A DNA stretch of 64,000 nucleotides from Pseudomonadota bacterium (GTDB taxonomy: Bacteria > Pseudomonadota > Gammaproteobacteria > Burkholderiales > Thiobacillaceae). Location of the stretch: positions 1 through 64,000 of the forward strand of contig JAKADY010000010.1 in NCBI GenBank assembly GCA_021826065.1. Direction: 5' to 3'. A program made the translations under genes and the position numbers. Below the pieces are notes generated by a model. The model was not told the DNA's origin, searched no databases, and saw nothing but the letters and a program-made list of their open reading frames with translations. Of the stretch, positions 9,825-19,293 are shown piece by piece. The number at the start of each line of letters is the position of its first letter. The first letter of the stretch is position 1.

Positions 9825-10466
9825 ATGCTCAGACTCCTTGCGGCATGGCTGCTCGGCACGGTGCTCGCCCTCGGGGCGTCGGATCCCGTCCGCGCGCAGG
9901 CGCAGGCCGAGGCCTCCAAGGCCATCAACTTCCAGTTCACCGACATCAACGGCCGGACCATTCGCCTGTCGGACTATCGCGGGAAATGGGTCCTGGTCAA
10001 CTTCTGGGCACCTTGGTGCCCCTTGTGCTGGGCCGAGGTCCCGGTGCTCAACGACCTCAACAAGCGCAAGGACTTCGTGGTCATCGGCATCGGCCTGGAC
10101 TACGGCCCCGACGAGAACATCGTGCGTGAGACCGCCATGCGGCACAACCTGGACTTCCACGCCATCGTCGCCGGCGGGGCGCGGCGCAATCCGGACAGCC
10201 CCTTCCGTCAGGTCGGGCCGGTGGACTTCTACCCCACCTCCTATCTGTACGATCCCAACGGCGAGATCGTGATGTTCATCCCCGGCCAGATCCGGCTGCA
10301 AAACCTCAACACCTTCATTCGCTCCTGGTACGCGAAGAACAGCCGGGCCGCCGCCGAGGAGCCGGCAGCGGCTGCCGCCGCCGATGCAAAGGAGGAGGCG
10401 GCCAAGGCCCGACCCGCCGCCGTGCAGCCCACACCGCCGCAAAGACCCCGCCGCACGGGCAACTGA
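9825..10466 (+). CDS. Secreted TlpA-like thiol-disulfide oxidoreductase
   Basis: The product of about 213 aa has a signal peptide ending near VRAQA and a TlpA/ResA-type thioredoxin domain with the redox motif FWAPWCPLCWAE. An Ala/Pro-rich low-complexity tail (about residues 170-213) follows. The start at ATG 9825 is favoured by AAAGGA six bases upstream. Placement directly behind the sulfur transporter suggests periplasmic thiol chemistry linked to sulfur handling; a role in cytochrome c maturation is the alternative. Confidence 0.8.
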   Translation: MLRLLAAWLLGTVLALGASDPVRAQAQAEASKAINFQFTDINGRTIRLSDYRGKWVLVNFWAPWCPLCWAEVPVLNDLNKRKDFVVIGIGLDYGPDENIVRETAMRHNLDFHAIVAGGARRNPDSPFRQVGPVDFYPTSYLYDPNGEIVMFIPGQIRLQNLNTFIRSWYAKNSRAAAEEPAAAAAADAKEEAAKARPAAVQPTPPQRPRRTGN

Positions 10467-10512
10467 ACATTGACGCCACCCCGCGGGATCCGGCACAATA
10501 TCAGCTTTCGCC

Positions 10513-10588
10513 GGGTCGTTAGCTCAGCCGGTAGAGCAGCGGACTTTTAATCCGTTGGTCGCAGGTTCGAATCCTGCACGACCCACCA
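10513..10588 (+). tRNA. tRNA-Lys (anticodon UUU)
   Basis: The 7-bp acceptor stem GGGTCGT (10513-10519) pairs with ACGACCC (10578-10584), followed by discriminator A and an encoded CCA. The anticodon loop CTTTTAA puts TTT at 10546-10548, and the T-arm has GGTTCGAATCC. Total length is 76 nt. Confidence 0.97.
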
Positions 10589-10718
10589 AAAACCACCGTC
10601 CATCCCGCAGACGGTTCTAACCTCACCCGCCGCTTTGGTCAGAGCGTCAGAAGCGGGTGTCTCCCTCGTGATCCAGCCCCCTGAGCCCGCCGAGGCTCAA
10701 GCCGCGCCCCAGGTCTCG

Positions 10719-11378
10719 ATGCCCGATGCGCCCGTGGTCGGCATCGACGTGGGCGGCGAGCGCAAAGGCTTTCACGCCGTCGCCCTGGATCTGGCAGGGC
10801 GGTGCGAGCGTTTTGCCTCGCCGGAGGTCGCGGCGGTCGTGGACTGGTGTCGGGACCTGGGCGCGCGGGTCATTGCCATCGATGCCCCCTGTCGGTGGAG
10901 TCTGAACGGCCGCTCGCGTCCAGCGGAGCGGGCCCTGGCGGCCGTCGGCATACGCGCCTTTGCCACGCCCAGCGCGGCGGTGGCCGCGCAGCACCCCTTT
11001 TACCGTTGGATGCTCAGCGGTGCGGCCCTTTACGCGGCCATCGAGCCGACTTGGCACCTTTTCGATGGGGGCACGGTCGGCGACCGGCCCGTGTGCTGTG
11101 AGACCTTCCCGCACGCCGTCGCCTGTGCCCTGGCCGGGCGTCTCCTGCCCGCGCGGCATAAACGCACGCTGCGTCGGGCCCTCCTGGCGGCGGCGGGGGT
11201 CGAGACCCATGTCCTGACCGGTATGGATGATATCGACGCCGCGCTCTGTGCGCTGGCCGCCAGGGCCTTGCTGCTCGGGGGATTCCATGCGTTCGGCGAC
11301 CCCGTCGAAGGCTTCATCCTCGTGCCGGATGGGCCGGCGGTCTCGCGACCGGGCGGAACAATCTGCCATCGGCCTTGA
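10719..11378 (+). CDS. DUF429 family protein (predicted RNase H-fold)
   Basis: The product of about 219 aa shows the DUF429 pattern: a GIDVGG start strand, VIAIDAPCRWS, and GMDDIDAALCALAARAL near the C-terminus, the acidic residues of a predicted RNase H-like fold. Its biochemical role is unknown. ATG 10719 gives the usual short N-terminus; GTG or TTG codons upstream (10668, 10635) would add a proline-rich extension. Its 3' end overlaps the convergent gene on the minus strand by 65 nt. Confidence 0.75.
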   Translation: MPDAPVVGIDVGGERKGFHAVALDLAGRCERFASPEVAAVVDWCRDLGARVIAIDAPCRWSLNGRSRPAERALAAVGIRAFATPSAAVAAQHPFYRWMLSGAALYAAIEPTWHLFDGGTVGDRPVCCETFPHAVACALAGRLLPARHKRTLRRALLAAAGVETHVLTGMDDIDAALCALAARALLLGGFHAFGDPVEGFILVPDGPAVSRPGGTICHRP

Positions 11379-13149
11379 GGAAACGGATGAAGAATTCGAA
11401 CAGGACCAGCCGGGTGGTCTGGACAAACACCACCAGCCCCTCGAGGATTACGCTGAAGGCGTTGCCGACGATCACGACCGCGAGCCAGGCGATGGGATTG
11501 TCCACATCCGCTGCCAGGGTCATGACGGCATGCGACAACGCCGCATGCGCCAAGGCGAAGGCCCCCACGCGCAGGAAAGACAGGGTGTTGATCACCAGCT
11601 CGAACACACTCAGCAGGAGCTGGCCGATGGCGCTAAACATGGCCACGAGGCGCCGCCCGGGGGTGGCGAGCCAGAGACTCCCGGCGATATAGTGGGTGAG
11701 TGCCAGGCCGGTGACCCACTGGACCTGCGGCAGGAGGGGAACGAGCAGCAAAGACAGGTAGAGGAGCAGCACGGCCGCGTCCGCCGCCAGCCAGGCGTGC
11801 AGCGCGCCGCGCCAGTGGGCCTCAATGCCGGCGAAGACAAGGCCCAGCAGCATCAGGAGCACGCCGAACAGCAGCGGCACGGTCAGCACGGTCATCGGGG
11901 CGTCCAGCGGTCTCAGCCAGAGCGCCGGGACGACGTCCTCGAAGCCGAACACCTCGCCGAACAGAACACCGAAGGCCATGGCTGAGATGCCGCAGGGCAG
12001 CAGGAAGCGGATCTGCGGCCAGCGGCGCGAGAAGAAGAGGGCGAACAGGGCGAGGACGAGGCCGTGGCCGACATCCGGGAACATGTAGCCGAACAGCAGG
12101 GGCACCACCAGGGCCAGGATCCCGCTCGGGTCGACCTCTTCGCGTCCAGGGGTGCCCCACATGAGCAGCAGGGGGCGGAAGGGTTGTGTCCACCAGCGCT
12201 CCAGGGTGGCCACCGGTGGCGGCGCGCTGGCGGGTGGGTCGGGAAAGCGCACGACGACCTCGATGCCGGCCTCATGCAGGGCGGTCTGCAGGACCTCCGG
12301 GCTCGACGCGGTGGTCCAGCCGGTGACGTGGCACAGCGCCTGCTCGGTCAGATAGTTTGCGGCGTGGTCCAGATACCAGGCCAGGGTGTCGATGTTCGCC
12401 CGCGCGGTCGCGATCTCAGGGTCACTTCGCAGCCGTGCCTGTTCGGCCTCTCGCGCGGCGATCTCTCGTTCGATGCCGGCCAGGCGCTCGGCGACCTGCG
12501 CGCGCTGGCCCCCCGGCTGCCGGGTGAGCCAGGCCGGGATGCCCACCTGTTCACAGCCCTCCTCCAAGACCATGCGGCGGATGATGGCGCGCTGGTCGGG
12601 CAGCCCCACGAGGAAGGGGAAGTCGTGATGCGGACCATGCACCACCACCTTCACCAGGGGCTGGAGCTCATGTTCCGGCCCGCAGCAGCCTTTGGGACAG
12701 GCGAACAGGCATTTGCAGAGGAAACGGGTGCGCCGGAAGACGCCATCCAGGTCCAGCCCCTCGCGCTGCATGGCCTCCAAGGCCTCGTCCAGTAGCAGCA
12801 GATAGTCGCGCTCCGCCCTGAGCTCGGCCAGGTGCTCCTTGACATAATCGACCTGGGCGCTCCATCGCCGCAGTTTGTGCAGGGCCTGGTTGGCGATGCG
12901 CACCGGGCTGCCCACCAGGGCAGTGGGCTGTTGACTGCCAGTGGGCAGGTCCTCGGCGTGTGCCGCAGCCAGTTCGCAGAAGCGCTCGACGAAGAAACGC
13001 AGCTTGCCGGTGTCGGTACGCTCGGGTTCGCGGCTTTCGGCCTCTAGCTCGACCACGCCGGTGCGCGCGAGCACCTCCACCGCGCGTACAGTGTGATCAC
13101 GCGGGACATAGGTCTCGAACCAGCGGGCCTGGGCGGGGCGAAGGCGCAT
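11314..13149 (-). CDS. V-type ATP synthase subunit I (orphan)
   Basis: The 611-aa product has the V-ATPase 116-kDa/NtpI architecture: a long soluble N-terminal half with coiled coils (about residues 105-270), then a C-terminal membrane half with seven or so TM helices starting at ILALVVPLLFGYMFPDVGHG. The GYMFPDVGHG and FLRVGAFALAHAALS motifs are typical of the proton-path subunit. No other V-type subunit is encoded nearby, so it is an orphan here. The start at 13149 has no strong ribosome-binding site. A true rotary role needs other subunits elsewhere in the genome. Confidence 0.8.
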   Translation of the reverse strand: MRLRPAQARWFETYVPRDHTVRAVEVLARTGVVELEAESREPERTDTGKLRFFVERFCELAAAHAEDLPTGSQQPTALVGSPVRIANQALHKLRRWSAQVDYVKEHLAELRAERDYLLLLDEALEAMQREGLDLDGVFRRTRFLCKCLFACPKGCCGPEHELQPLVKVVVHGPHHDFPFLVGLPDQRAIIRRMVLEEGCEQVGIPAWLTRQPGGQRAQVAERLAGIEREIAAREAEQARLRSDPEIATARANIDTLAWYLDHAANYLTEQALCHVTGWTTASSPEVLQTALHEAGIEVVVRFPDPPASAPPPVATLERWWTQPFRPLLLMWGTPGREEVDPSGILALVVPLLFGYMFPDVGHGLVLALFALFFSRRWPQIRFLLPCGISAMAFGVLFGEVFGFEDVVPALWLRPLDAPMTVLTVPLLFGVLLMLLGLVFAGIEAHWRGALHAWLAADAAVLLLYLSLLLVPLLPQVQWVTGLALTHYIAGSLWLATPGRRLVAMFSAIGQLLLSVFELVINTLSFLRVGAFALAHAALSHAVMTLAADVDNPIAWLAVVIVGNAFSVILEGLVVFVQTTRLVLFEFFIRFLKADGRLFRPVARPPAHPARG

Positions 13150-13179
13150 GGCTCAGTTTAGCCCCTGGCAGAGTGCCCG

Positions 13180-13210
13180 GAAATGAAAAGGCCGCCCTGA
13201 GGCGGCCTCG
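13180..13210 (-). terminator. Rho-independent terminator downstream of sodB
   Basis: On the minus strand an 8-bp stem, AGGCCGCC against GGCGGCCT (positions 13189-13208), has a 4-nt loop and runs into CTTTTCATTT. It begins about 20 nt after the sodB stop. Confidence 0.8.
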
Positions 13211-13229
13211 CTGTCGCGGTCTCGAGGGG

Positions 13230-13817
13230 TCAGCCGGCGTAGTTCGCCTCGGCGAAAGACCAGTTCACCAGGTGCTCGAGGAAGGTCTCGACGAACTTGG
13301 GACGCGCGTTGCGGTAGTCGATGTAATAGGCATGCTCCCACACGTCGACGGTGATCAGGGGCTTGTCGGCGGTGGTCAGCGGGGTGGCGGCGTTGCTGGT
13401 GTTGACGATGTCCACCGAGCCGTCGGGCTTTTTCACCAGCCAGGTCCAGCCGGAACCGAAGTTGCCCACGGCACTCGCCTGGAAGGCCTTTTTGAACTCG
13501 TCATAGGAACCCCACTTCTTGTTGATGGCCTCGGCCAGGGCGCCGGAGGGGGCGCCACCGCCGCCCGGCTTCATGCAGTTCCAGAAGAAGGTGTGGTTCC
13601 AGACCTGGGCGGCATTGTTGAAGATCCCGCCGGCCGGCGCGGTCTTGATGATGTCCTCCAGGCCCTTGTTCTCGTACTCGGTGCCCTTGATCAGGTTGTT
13701 GAGGTTGGTGACATAGGCCTGGTGGTGCTTGCCGTAGTGGTATTCGAAGGTCTCGGCGCTCATGTGCGGGGCGAGCGCGTCCTTGGCGTAGGGGAGGGGA
13801 GGCAGTTGGTGTTCCAT
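13230..13817 (-). CDS. sodB: Superoxide dismutase, Fe type
   Basis: The enzyme dismutates superoxide in the cytoplasm. The 195-aa product carries the metal ligands in [21 protein letters not shown] and [11 protein letters not shown]. The AAQVWNH form and FGSGWTWLV favour the iron type. The start at 13817 is set by AGGAGA upstream and by the conserved [11 protein letters not shown]-terminus; a longer upstream frame exists but is not supported. It has its own promoter and terminator, so it is probably monocistronic. Confidence 0.96.
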   Translation of the reverse strand: MEHQLPPLPYAKDALAPHMSAETFEYHYGKHHQAYVTNLNNLIKGTEYENKGLEDIIKTAPAGGIFNNAAQVWNHTFFWNCMKPGGGGAPSGALAEAINKKWGSYDEFKKAFQASAVGNFGSGWTWLVKKPDGSVDIVNTSNAATPLTTADKPLITVDVWEHAYYIDYRNARPKFVETFLEHLVNWSFAEANYAG

Positions 13818-13854
13818 GTCGTTTCTCCTGATGGGTTGTGAGAATACCGCTGCA

Positions 13855-13884
13855 ATTGTACGGGGACGTAGGCGGTCGGGGCAA
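13855..13884 (-). promoter_or_regulatory. Sigma-70-type promoter of sodB
   Basis: Read on the minus strand, a -35-like TTGCCC (13879-13884) and a -10-like TACAAT (13855-13860) are 18 nt apart and lie about 40 nt upstream of the sodB start codon. The region between 13885 and 14073 holds no supported gene. Confidence 0.55.
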
Positions 13885-14073
13885 TGGTTGACTGAATCCG
13901 TAAACTTTTTGTAAATCGCCAGTTGCTGAGACCTCCCAGGCAAACCCTCCGGTCTCCTCGTCCACAGCGCCCACGCGCCATTCAGCATTGACCTGGGGCG
14001 CCACTGCCGTGAGCCCGCGGGACCGAAGGTGTGTGTTTGCCTTGCCGGGCCGTGCTACTGTGGCCAGTTGAGG

Positions 14074-14286
14074 CTATCCTCCCTTCCTGGACAGGCGACG
14101 CGGCGGCTTCTTCACCCCACGCGCTGCGAGTGCGATCTCCAGCGCGGTCTCCAGCCGTACGACCCGCTCGGTGAGGTCCTCGATCCTGCGCTGCTGGGAC
14201 TTCATCTGCTCGGCCATCGCCACGATGCGGTCGTTCATGCGGATGACCGTGCTGAGGGCCTCCCAGAGCCTGTCGCCGATGGCCAT
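14074..14286 (-). CDS. Small coiled-coil protein
   Basis: This is a 70-aa unrecognised protein. Residues 10-55 form a predicted helix with heptad spacing (RIVAMAEQMKSQQRRIEDL region), and the tail is basic (KKPPRRLSRK). It overlaps the upstream RHH-like gene by 4 nt (ATGA), so the two form a small operon. Coiled-coil partners of this kind occur beside plasmid partition or mobilisation proteins, but nothing here fixes a function. Confidence 0.6.
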   Translation of the reverse strand: MAIGDRLWEALSTVIRMNDRIVAMAEQMKSQQRRIEDLTERVVRLETALEIALAARGVKKPPRRLSRKGG

Positions 14287-14576
14287 CAGGCAGCCTTGCG
14301 CACCGGTTCGCCGGACTGCAGCTTCGTGAGGCGGGCCTCGGATTCGGCCACGCAGCGCAGCGCCTCGTCGATCGCCTGCGTGGCCTCGGTGGTGCTCTTG
14401 AGCACCTGGTCGATGAGGCCCGCGAGCAGGGCGGGGTTCTCCTGCGGGTCGTAGGCGTCCCCGGCGCGGCGCAGGAATTCCCCCATGGTCAGATTGGCGG
14501 CCTTGGCCTTGCGGGCGAGCTCGGCCTTCTGGGCCTTGGTCACGAGGACGGGGATGCGTTCGGTGGCGGTCGTCAC
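14286..14576 (-). CDS. Ribbon-helix-helix-like small protein
   Basis: The 96-aa product starts with a strand (RIPVLVTKAQ) followed by two helices (KAELARKAKAAN and TMGEFLRRAGD), the pattern of ribbon-helix-helix DNA-binding proteins such as plasmid MobC/CopG types. A helical tail follows. The start is GTG at 14576 with AGGAGA upstream. No relaxase or integrase is nearby, so this may be a remnant of an integrated element or an unrelated regulator. Confidence 0.6.
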   Translation of the reverse strand: MTTATERIPVLVTKAQKAELARKAKAANLTMGEFLRRAGDAYDPQENPALLAGLIDQVLKSTTEATQAIDEALRCVAESEARLTKLQSGEPVRKAA

Positions 14577-14639
14577 GGGGTTCTCCTGAACATGGTCAGC
14601 ACATGCACATCTTAGCAGCCCGTGGCGTCAGGGCAAGTG

Positions 14640-15842
14640 CTAAGCCTCCCGTCCCTCTTCCGGCGCGCGCAGGCGCCGGAAACTCACCCAGAGCATCGCG
14701 TCGTAGGCGATCTTCATCGCCGCCCCCACCACCAGGGGCGAGCCCAGGGCCAGCCCCTGCATGACGTACCCGGCGAAGGCCGGTCCCGCAGCCCAGCCGC
14801 CCAGGCGCACGAGGTGGGTCACCCCGGAGGCGAAGGTGCGCTCCTCCGGGCGAACCATGGCCATCACATAGGACTGCCGGGTGGGCACGTCCATCTCCAC
14901 CAGGCCCTCGCGCAGCAGGAAGAGCAGGGCGGCGGTGGTGAAGTCGGGGGCGATGGCGACGCTCATCAGCAGGAGGCTGGATGGGATGTGGGTGAAGACC
15001 ATGGTGTTGAGCAGGCCAATACGCCTGGCCAGCCAGGCCGCACCCAGGTGCGAGAGGGCGTTGAGGACGCGCGCGCCGGCGAACAGGGCGGCGATGGCGG
15101 CGTCCGGCGCGCCGAAGCGGAGGTGGAAGAAATAGGCGATGAGCGCCGTGCCCAGGAAGCCTCCGGCCAGGGCGTCGAGGGCGAACAGGGCCGAGAGGCG
15201 GGTGAGTCGGCGGCGGCTTTCCGGCGTGAGTGGCCGGCGCGATGGGCGCGCCGGCGCCTCCACGGCAGAAGACAGGCGACGGGCCAGGCTGGCCTGGGCG
15301 AGGAAGAGCGCGACGTAGAGGGCCAGCGCCCACTGGAAGGCGTCCAGGGGGTCGAGGTCCAAACCCTGTCGCAGCAACTGGGGCAGGGCCGCCAGGGCGC
15401 TGCCCAGGCCGTGGCCGGCATCCTGCAGCAGGTTGTACCAGGCGAACACACGGGTGCGTTCCTCGTCATTGGCGGTGGCCGGCAGCATGGCCTGCTCGAT
15501 CACCAGGGCGGCACCGCGGTCGCGTCCCTGGCCGTTGACCATGCCCAGGAAGGCCACAGCCAGCATCGCCCCCGGCGTGTCGAAGAGCAGGGCACCGAGG
15601 CCGCCACCGGCGGACAGCAGCGCCAGGCCGAGCAGGGTGCGCCGCCGCCCCAGCCGGTCGGCGGCGAGGCCGGCGATGAGCGCCGCCAGGGTGGCGCCTG
15701 CCAGACCGGCGCTCACCGCTAGGCCGATCTCGCCCGGGCTGAAGGCCAGACGCGCCAGATAAAGCCCCAGCAGCACCCCCATCATCCCGGTGGCGAGCGC
15801 GCGCAAGAAGGTGGCGAGGTAGATCAGGCGGCGGTCGGGCAT
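14640..15842 (-). CDS. MFS transporter
   Basis: The 400-aa product has about twelve TM segments in two six-helix halves. A loop motif between TM2 and TM3 (AADRLGRRRTLLG) is the classic major-facilitator signature. The substrate cannot be told from sequence. The ATG at 15842 is the first in-frame start that leads straight into TM1 (RRLIYLATFLRALATG); a longer frame upstream would run through the kdsB promoter region. It is transcribed away from kdsB. Confidence 0.8.
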   Translation of the reverse strand: MPDRRLIYLATFLRALATGMMGVLLGLYLARLAFSPGEIGLAVSAGLAGATLAALIAGLAADRLGRRRTLLGLALLSAGGGLGALLFDTPGAMLAVAFLGMVNGQGRDRGAALVIEQAMLPATANDEERTRVFAWYNLLQDAGHGLGSALAALPQLLRQGLDLDPLDAFQWALALYVALFLAQASLARRLSSAVEAPARPSRRPLTPESRRRLTRLSALFALDALAGGFLGTALIAYFFHLRFGAPDAAIAALFAGARVLNALSHLGAAWLARRIGLLNTMVFTHIPSSLLLMSVAIAPDFTTAALLFLLREGLVEMDVPTRQSYVMAMVRPEERTFASGVTHLVRLGGWAAGPAFAGYVMQGLALGSPLVVGAAMKIAYDAMLWVSFRRLRAPEEGREA

Positions 15843-15940
15843 GCCTGGTGCTGGGGTGAGTGCATGGTGAGTCCTCGGGGGGCTGGCTATACTAAACGCC
15901 ACCCTCCTACGCCGCAGCCTACCCGCGTACAGCCCCCCGC

Positions 15941-16723
15941 ATGCCAGCATTCTACGCCGTCATCCCCGCCCGCTACGCCTCCACGCGGCTGCCCGGCAAG
16001 CCGCTCGCCGACATCGCCGGCAAGCCTATGGTCGTGCGTGTGGCCGAGCGGGCAGCGGCGAGCGGGGCGGCCGGGGTCTGGGTGGCTACCGACCACGCGG
16101 CGGTGGCCGAGGCCGTGCGTGCGCATGGCCATCAGGTCTGCATGACCTCCCCGGAATGCGCCTCCGGCACCGACCGGCTGGCCGAGGTGGCGGCGCGGCT
16201 CGACTGGGCCGACGAGGTCGTGGTGGTCAACGTCCAGGGCGACGAGCCGCTGATCGACCCGGGGCTCATCCGCCAGACCGCCGAGGCCCTGTACTTGCAC
16301 CCGCAGGCGGCCATGGCCACCGTTTGCCACCCCTTGCACACGGTGGAGGAGGTGTTCAACCCCAACGTGGTGAAGGTGGTGCTCGACGCTCAGGGCTACG
16401 CGCTCTACTTCTCCCGCGCCCCCATCCCCTGGGCACGCGACGCCTGGTCCCAGGCCGATTCCCTGAACCCGCCCCACGCACTGCCATCTGGCCTGCCCGT
16501 CTACCGCCATGTCGGCCTCTACGCCTACCGGGTCGGTTTCCTCAAGCGCTATCCCCAGCTCAGCCGGCCGCCGCTCGAAGACTTCGAGGCCCTGGAGCAG
16601 TTGCGCGCCCTCTGGCATGGCTATCGCATCGCCGTCGTCACCAGCCCGCAGCCCAGCCCGCCCGGGGTGGACACCGAGGCCGATCTGGAGGCCGTTCGGC
16701 GCATCTTTGCGGGCATGGCCTAG
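15941..16723 (+). CDS. kdsB: CMP-Kdo synthetase (3-deoxy-manno-octulosonate cytidylyltransferase)
   Basis: KdsB activates Kdo with CTP for lipid A-core assembly. The 260-aa product has the nucleotidyltransferase signature [15 protein letters not shown], the [10 protein letters not shown] loop and the later PIPWAR and [11 protein letters not shown] motifs. The start at 15941 leads directly into the first strand. adk follows 178 nt downstream, a pairing common in Betaproteobacteria. Confidence 0.95.
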   Translation: MPAFYAVIPARYASTRLPGKPLADIAGKPMVVRVAERAAASGAAGVWVATDHAAVAEAVRAHGHQVCMTSPECASGTDRLAEVAARLDWADEVVVVNVQGDEPLIDPGLIRQTAEALYLHPQAAMATVCHPLHTVEEVFNPNVVKVVLDAQGYALYFSRAPIPWARDAWSQADSLNPPHALPSGLPVYRHVGLYAYRVGFLKRYPQLSRPPLEDFEALEQLRALWHGYRIAVVTSPQPSPPGVDTEADLEAVRRIFAGMA

Positions 16724-16898
16724 CGCAGCACGGAACCGGATCATTAATGAACCGGTATGTAGTAATAATCTCGGCTTATAAGCAAATACAAAAATTTAAC
16801 TGTCTTTGGGGTGTGGTGTTGAATACGCTACGGGGCGCTCAGGATTGTGACTCCAACCAACCCCAACCCGGCAATCGGGAACGAACTCAAGAGGTTAA

Positions 16899-17567
<669 letters not shown>

Positions 17568-17581
17568 TCTCTCACACGCCG

Positions 17582-17929
17582 ATGAGCATCCCCGGCTTCA
17601 CCCCGTCCGACCTCGCCTTGGTGCAGGCTACCCTGAAGGAGCGCTTCGGCTATGACGTCGAGGTGCAGGAGGTGGAGACCGAGGTGCGCCTCACACCGGC
17701 CGACCGTGAGCTGACCGTCTGCCCCGCCCTGTTCTGGAAGGCGGAGGATTGCGCCTTCGTGGTGGCGAAGACGGGGCCGGCCGGCTATCGGGCGATGTTC
17801 TATTATTCGGTCAAAGACCGTTACGGCACCGGCCGCGAAGAATACGACAACCTAGGTGACTGCGTCATTACGCTGCTCAAGGTCCAGGAGGAGGTGGGAC
17901 GCCAGCGCGCCCAGGAAGGCGGCAGCTGA
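17582..17929 (+). CDS. Small protein of unknown function between adk and pfp
   Basis: The 115-aa product is not recognised. It is soluble and acidic, has no signal peptide, and shows mixed alpha/beta character with a central CPALFWKAEDCAFVVAK segment and a C-terminal amphipathic helix. It starts 14 nt after adk and ends 59 nt before pfp, so it is probably co-expressed with this PPi/adenylate cluster. A regulatory or accessory role is only a guess from position. Confidence 0.6.
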   Translation: MSIPGFTPSDLALVQATLKERFGYDVEVQEVETEVRLTPADRELTVCPALFWKAEDCAFVVAKTGPAGYRAMFYYSVKDRYGTGREEYDNLGDCVITLLKVQEEVGRQRAQEGGS

Positions 17930-17988
17930 TCGCGACGGGCGTGGCGTGGCCGCGCCCTTTTGTCTTTGAATCAAGGAGAGACCCCAGT

Positions 17989-19245
17989 ATGGCCAAGAAA
18001 AAGAACGCGTTCTACGCCCAGTCCGGTGGCGTGACCGCCGTGATCAACGCCTCTGCCTGCGGCGTGATCGAAGCCTGCCGCAAGCACAGCGACGTGATTG
18101 GCAAGGTCTATGCCGGCCGCAACGGCATCATCGGTGCGCTCACCGAGGACCTCATCGACACCAGCAAGGAGAGCGACGAGGCGATCGCCGCCCTGCGCTA
18201 CACTCCCTCGGGGGCCTTCGGCTCCTGCCGCTACAAGCTGAAGAGCCTGGAGGCCAACAAGCGCGAGTACGAGCGTCTGATCGAGGTCTTCAAGGCCCAC
18301 AACATCGGCTACTTTTTCTACAACGGCGGCGGCGACTCGGCCGACACCTGCTACAAGGTGAGCCAGCTCTCGGAGGCCATGGGCTACCCCATCCAGGCCA
18401 TCCACGTGCCCAAGACCGTGGACAATGACCTGCCCATCACCGACTGCTGCCCTGGCTTCGGCTCGGTGGCCAAGTACATCGCCGTGTCCACCCTGGAGGC
18501 CTCCTACGACGTGCGCTCCATGGCCAAGACCTCGACCAAGGTCTTCGTCATCGAGGTGATGGGGCGCCACGCCGGCTGGATCGCCGCCGCCGGCGGCCTG
18601 GTGGCCGAGAAGGGGATCCCCGTGGTGATCCTCTTCCCGGAAATCGAGTTCGACCCGGAGAAATTCCTCGCCAAGGTCGACGAGAACGTCAAGAAACACG
18701 GCTATTGCACCGTGGTGGTGTCCGAGGGATGCAAATACCCGGATGGCCGCTTCCTGGCCGAGCAGGGCACCCGCGACGCCTTTGGTCACGCCCAGCTGGG
18801 GGGGGCCGCGCCGGTGGTGGCGAACATGATCAAGGAGAAGCTGGGCCACAAGTACCACTGGGCGGTGGCCGACTACCTGCAGCGCGCCGCCCGCCACATC
18901 GCCTCCAAGACCGACGTCAAACAGGCCTACGAACTGGGCCGCGCGGCGGTGGAGCTGGCGGTCAAGGGCAGGAACTCGGTCATGCCCACCATCGTGCGCA
19001 TCTCCGACGAGCCCTACAAATACAAGATCGGCGTGGCCGACCTCAAGGACGTGGCCAACGTCGAGAAATTCATGCCGCGCGACTTCATCAGCAAGGACGG
19101 CTTCGGCATCACCGAGAAGTGCCGCAAGTACCTCACCGGTCTCATCCAGGGTGAGGACTATCCCAAGTATGAGGGTGGGCTGCCGGTGTATGTGACGCTG
19201 AAGAACGCGCCGGTGCCGAAGAAACTGCCGGAATTCAAGCTCTGA
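17989..19245 (+). CDS. pfp: Pyrophosphate-dependent 6-phosphofructokinase
   Basis: The enzyme reversibly phosphorylates fructose-6-phosphate with PPi instead of ATP; relatives in autotrophs and methanotrophs also act on sedoheptulose-7-phosphate. The 418-aa product has the NGGGDSADT loop and the PKTVDNDLP signature typical of PPi-type enzymes, plus the substrate-binding EVMGRHAGWIAAAGG motif. The start at 17989 is set by AAGGAGA; an upstream in-frame codon would add an unlikely MAWPRPF extension. It lies upstream of the membrane pyrophosphatase hppA. Confidence 0.93.
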   Translation: MAKKKNAFYAQSGGVTAVINASACGVIEACRKHSDVIGKVYAGRNGIIGALTEDLIDTSKESDEAIAALRYTPSGAFGSCRYKLKSLEANKREYERLIEVFKAHNIGYFFYNGGGDSADTCYKVSQLSEAMGYPIQAIHVPKTVDNDLPITDCCPGFGSVAKYIAVSTLEASYDVRSMAKTSTKVFVIEVMGRHAGWIAAAGGLVAEKGIPVVILFPEIEFDPEKFLAKVDENVKKHGYCTVVVSEGCKYPDGRFLAEQGTRDAFGHAQLGGAAPVVANMIKEKLGHKYHWAVADYLQRAARHIASKTDVKQAYELGRAAVELAVKGRNSVMPTIVRISDEPYKYKIGVADLKDVANVEKFMPRDFISKDGFGITEKCRKYLTGLIQGEDYPKYEGGLPVYVTLKNAPVPKKLPEFKL

Positions 19246-19293
19246 CCGGACAGGGGGGCAGACCGTCGTATCGCCTCACCCCTCACCAAGCCC

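Noticed and set aside
8601-10496. 631-aa open frame on the minus strand
   Set aside because: It lies opposite the sulfur transporter and TlpA genes and its low-complexity, His/Gly/Asp-rich composition is typical of a high-GC shadow frame.
16745-16830. Promoter for adk in the AT-rich segment
   Set aside because: Several -10-like and -35-like hexamers occur but none at suitable spacing, so no promoter was annotated.
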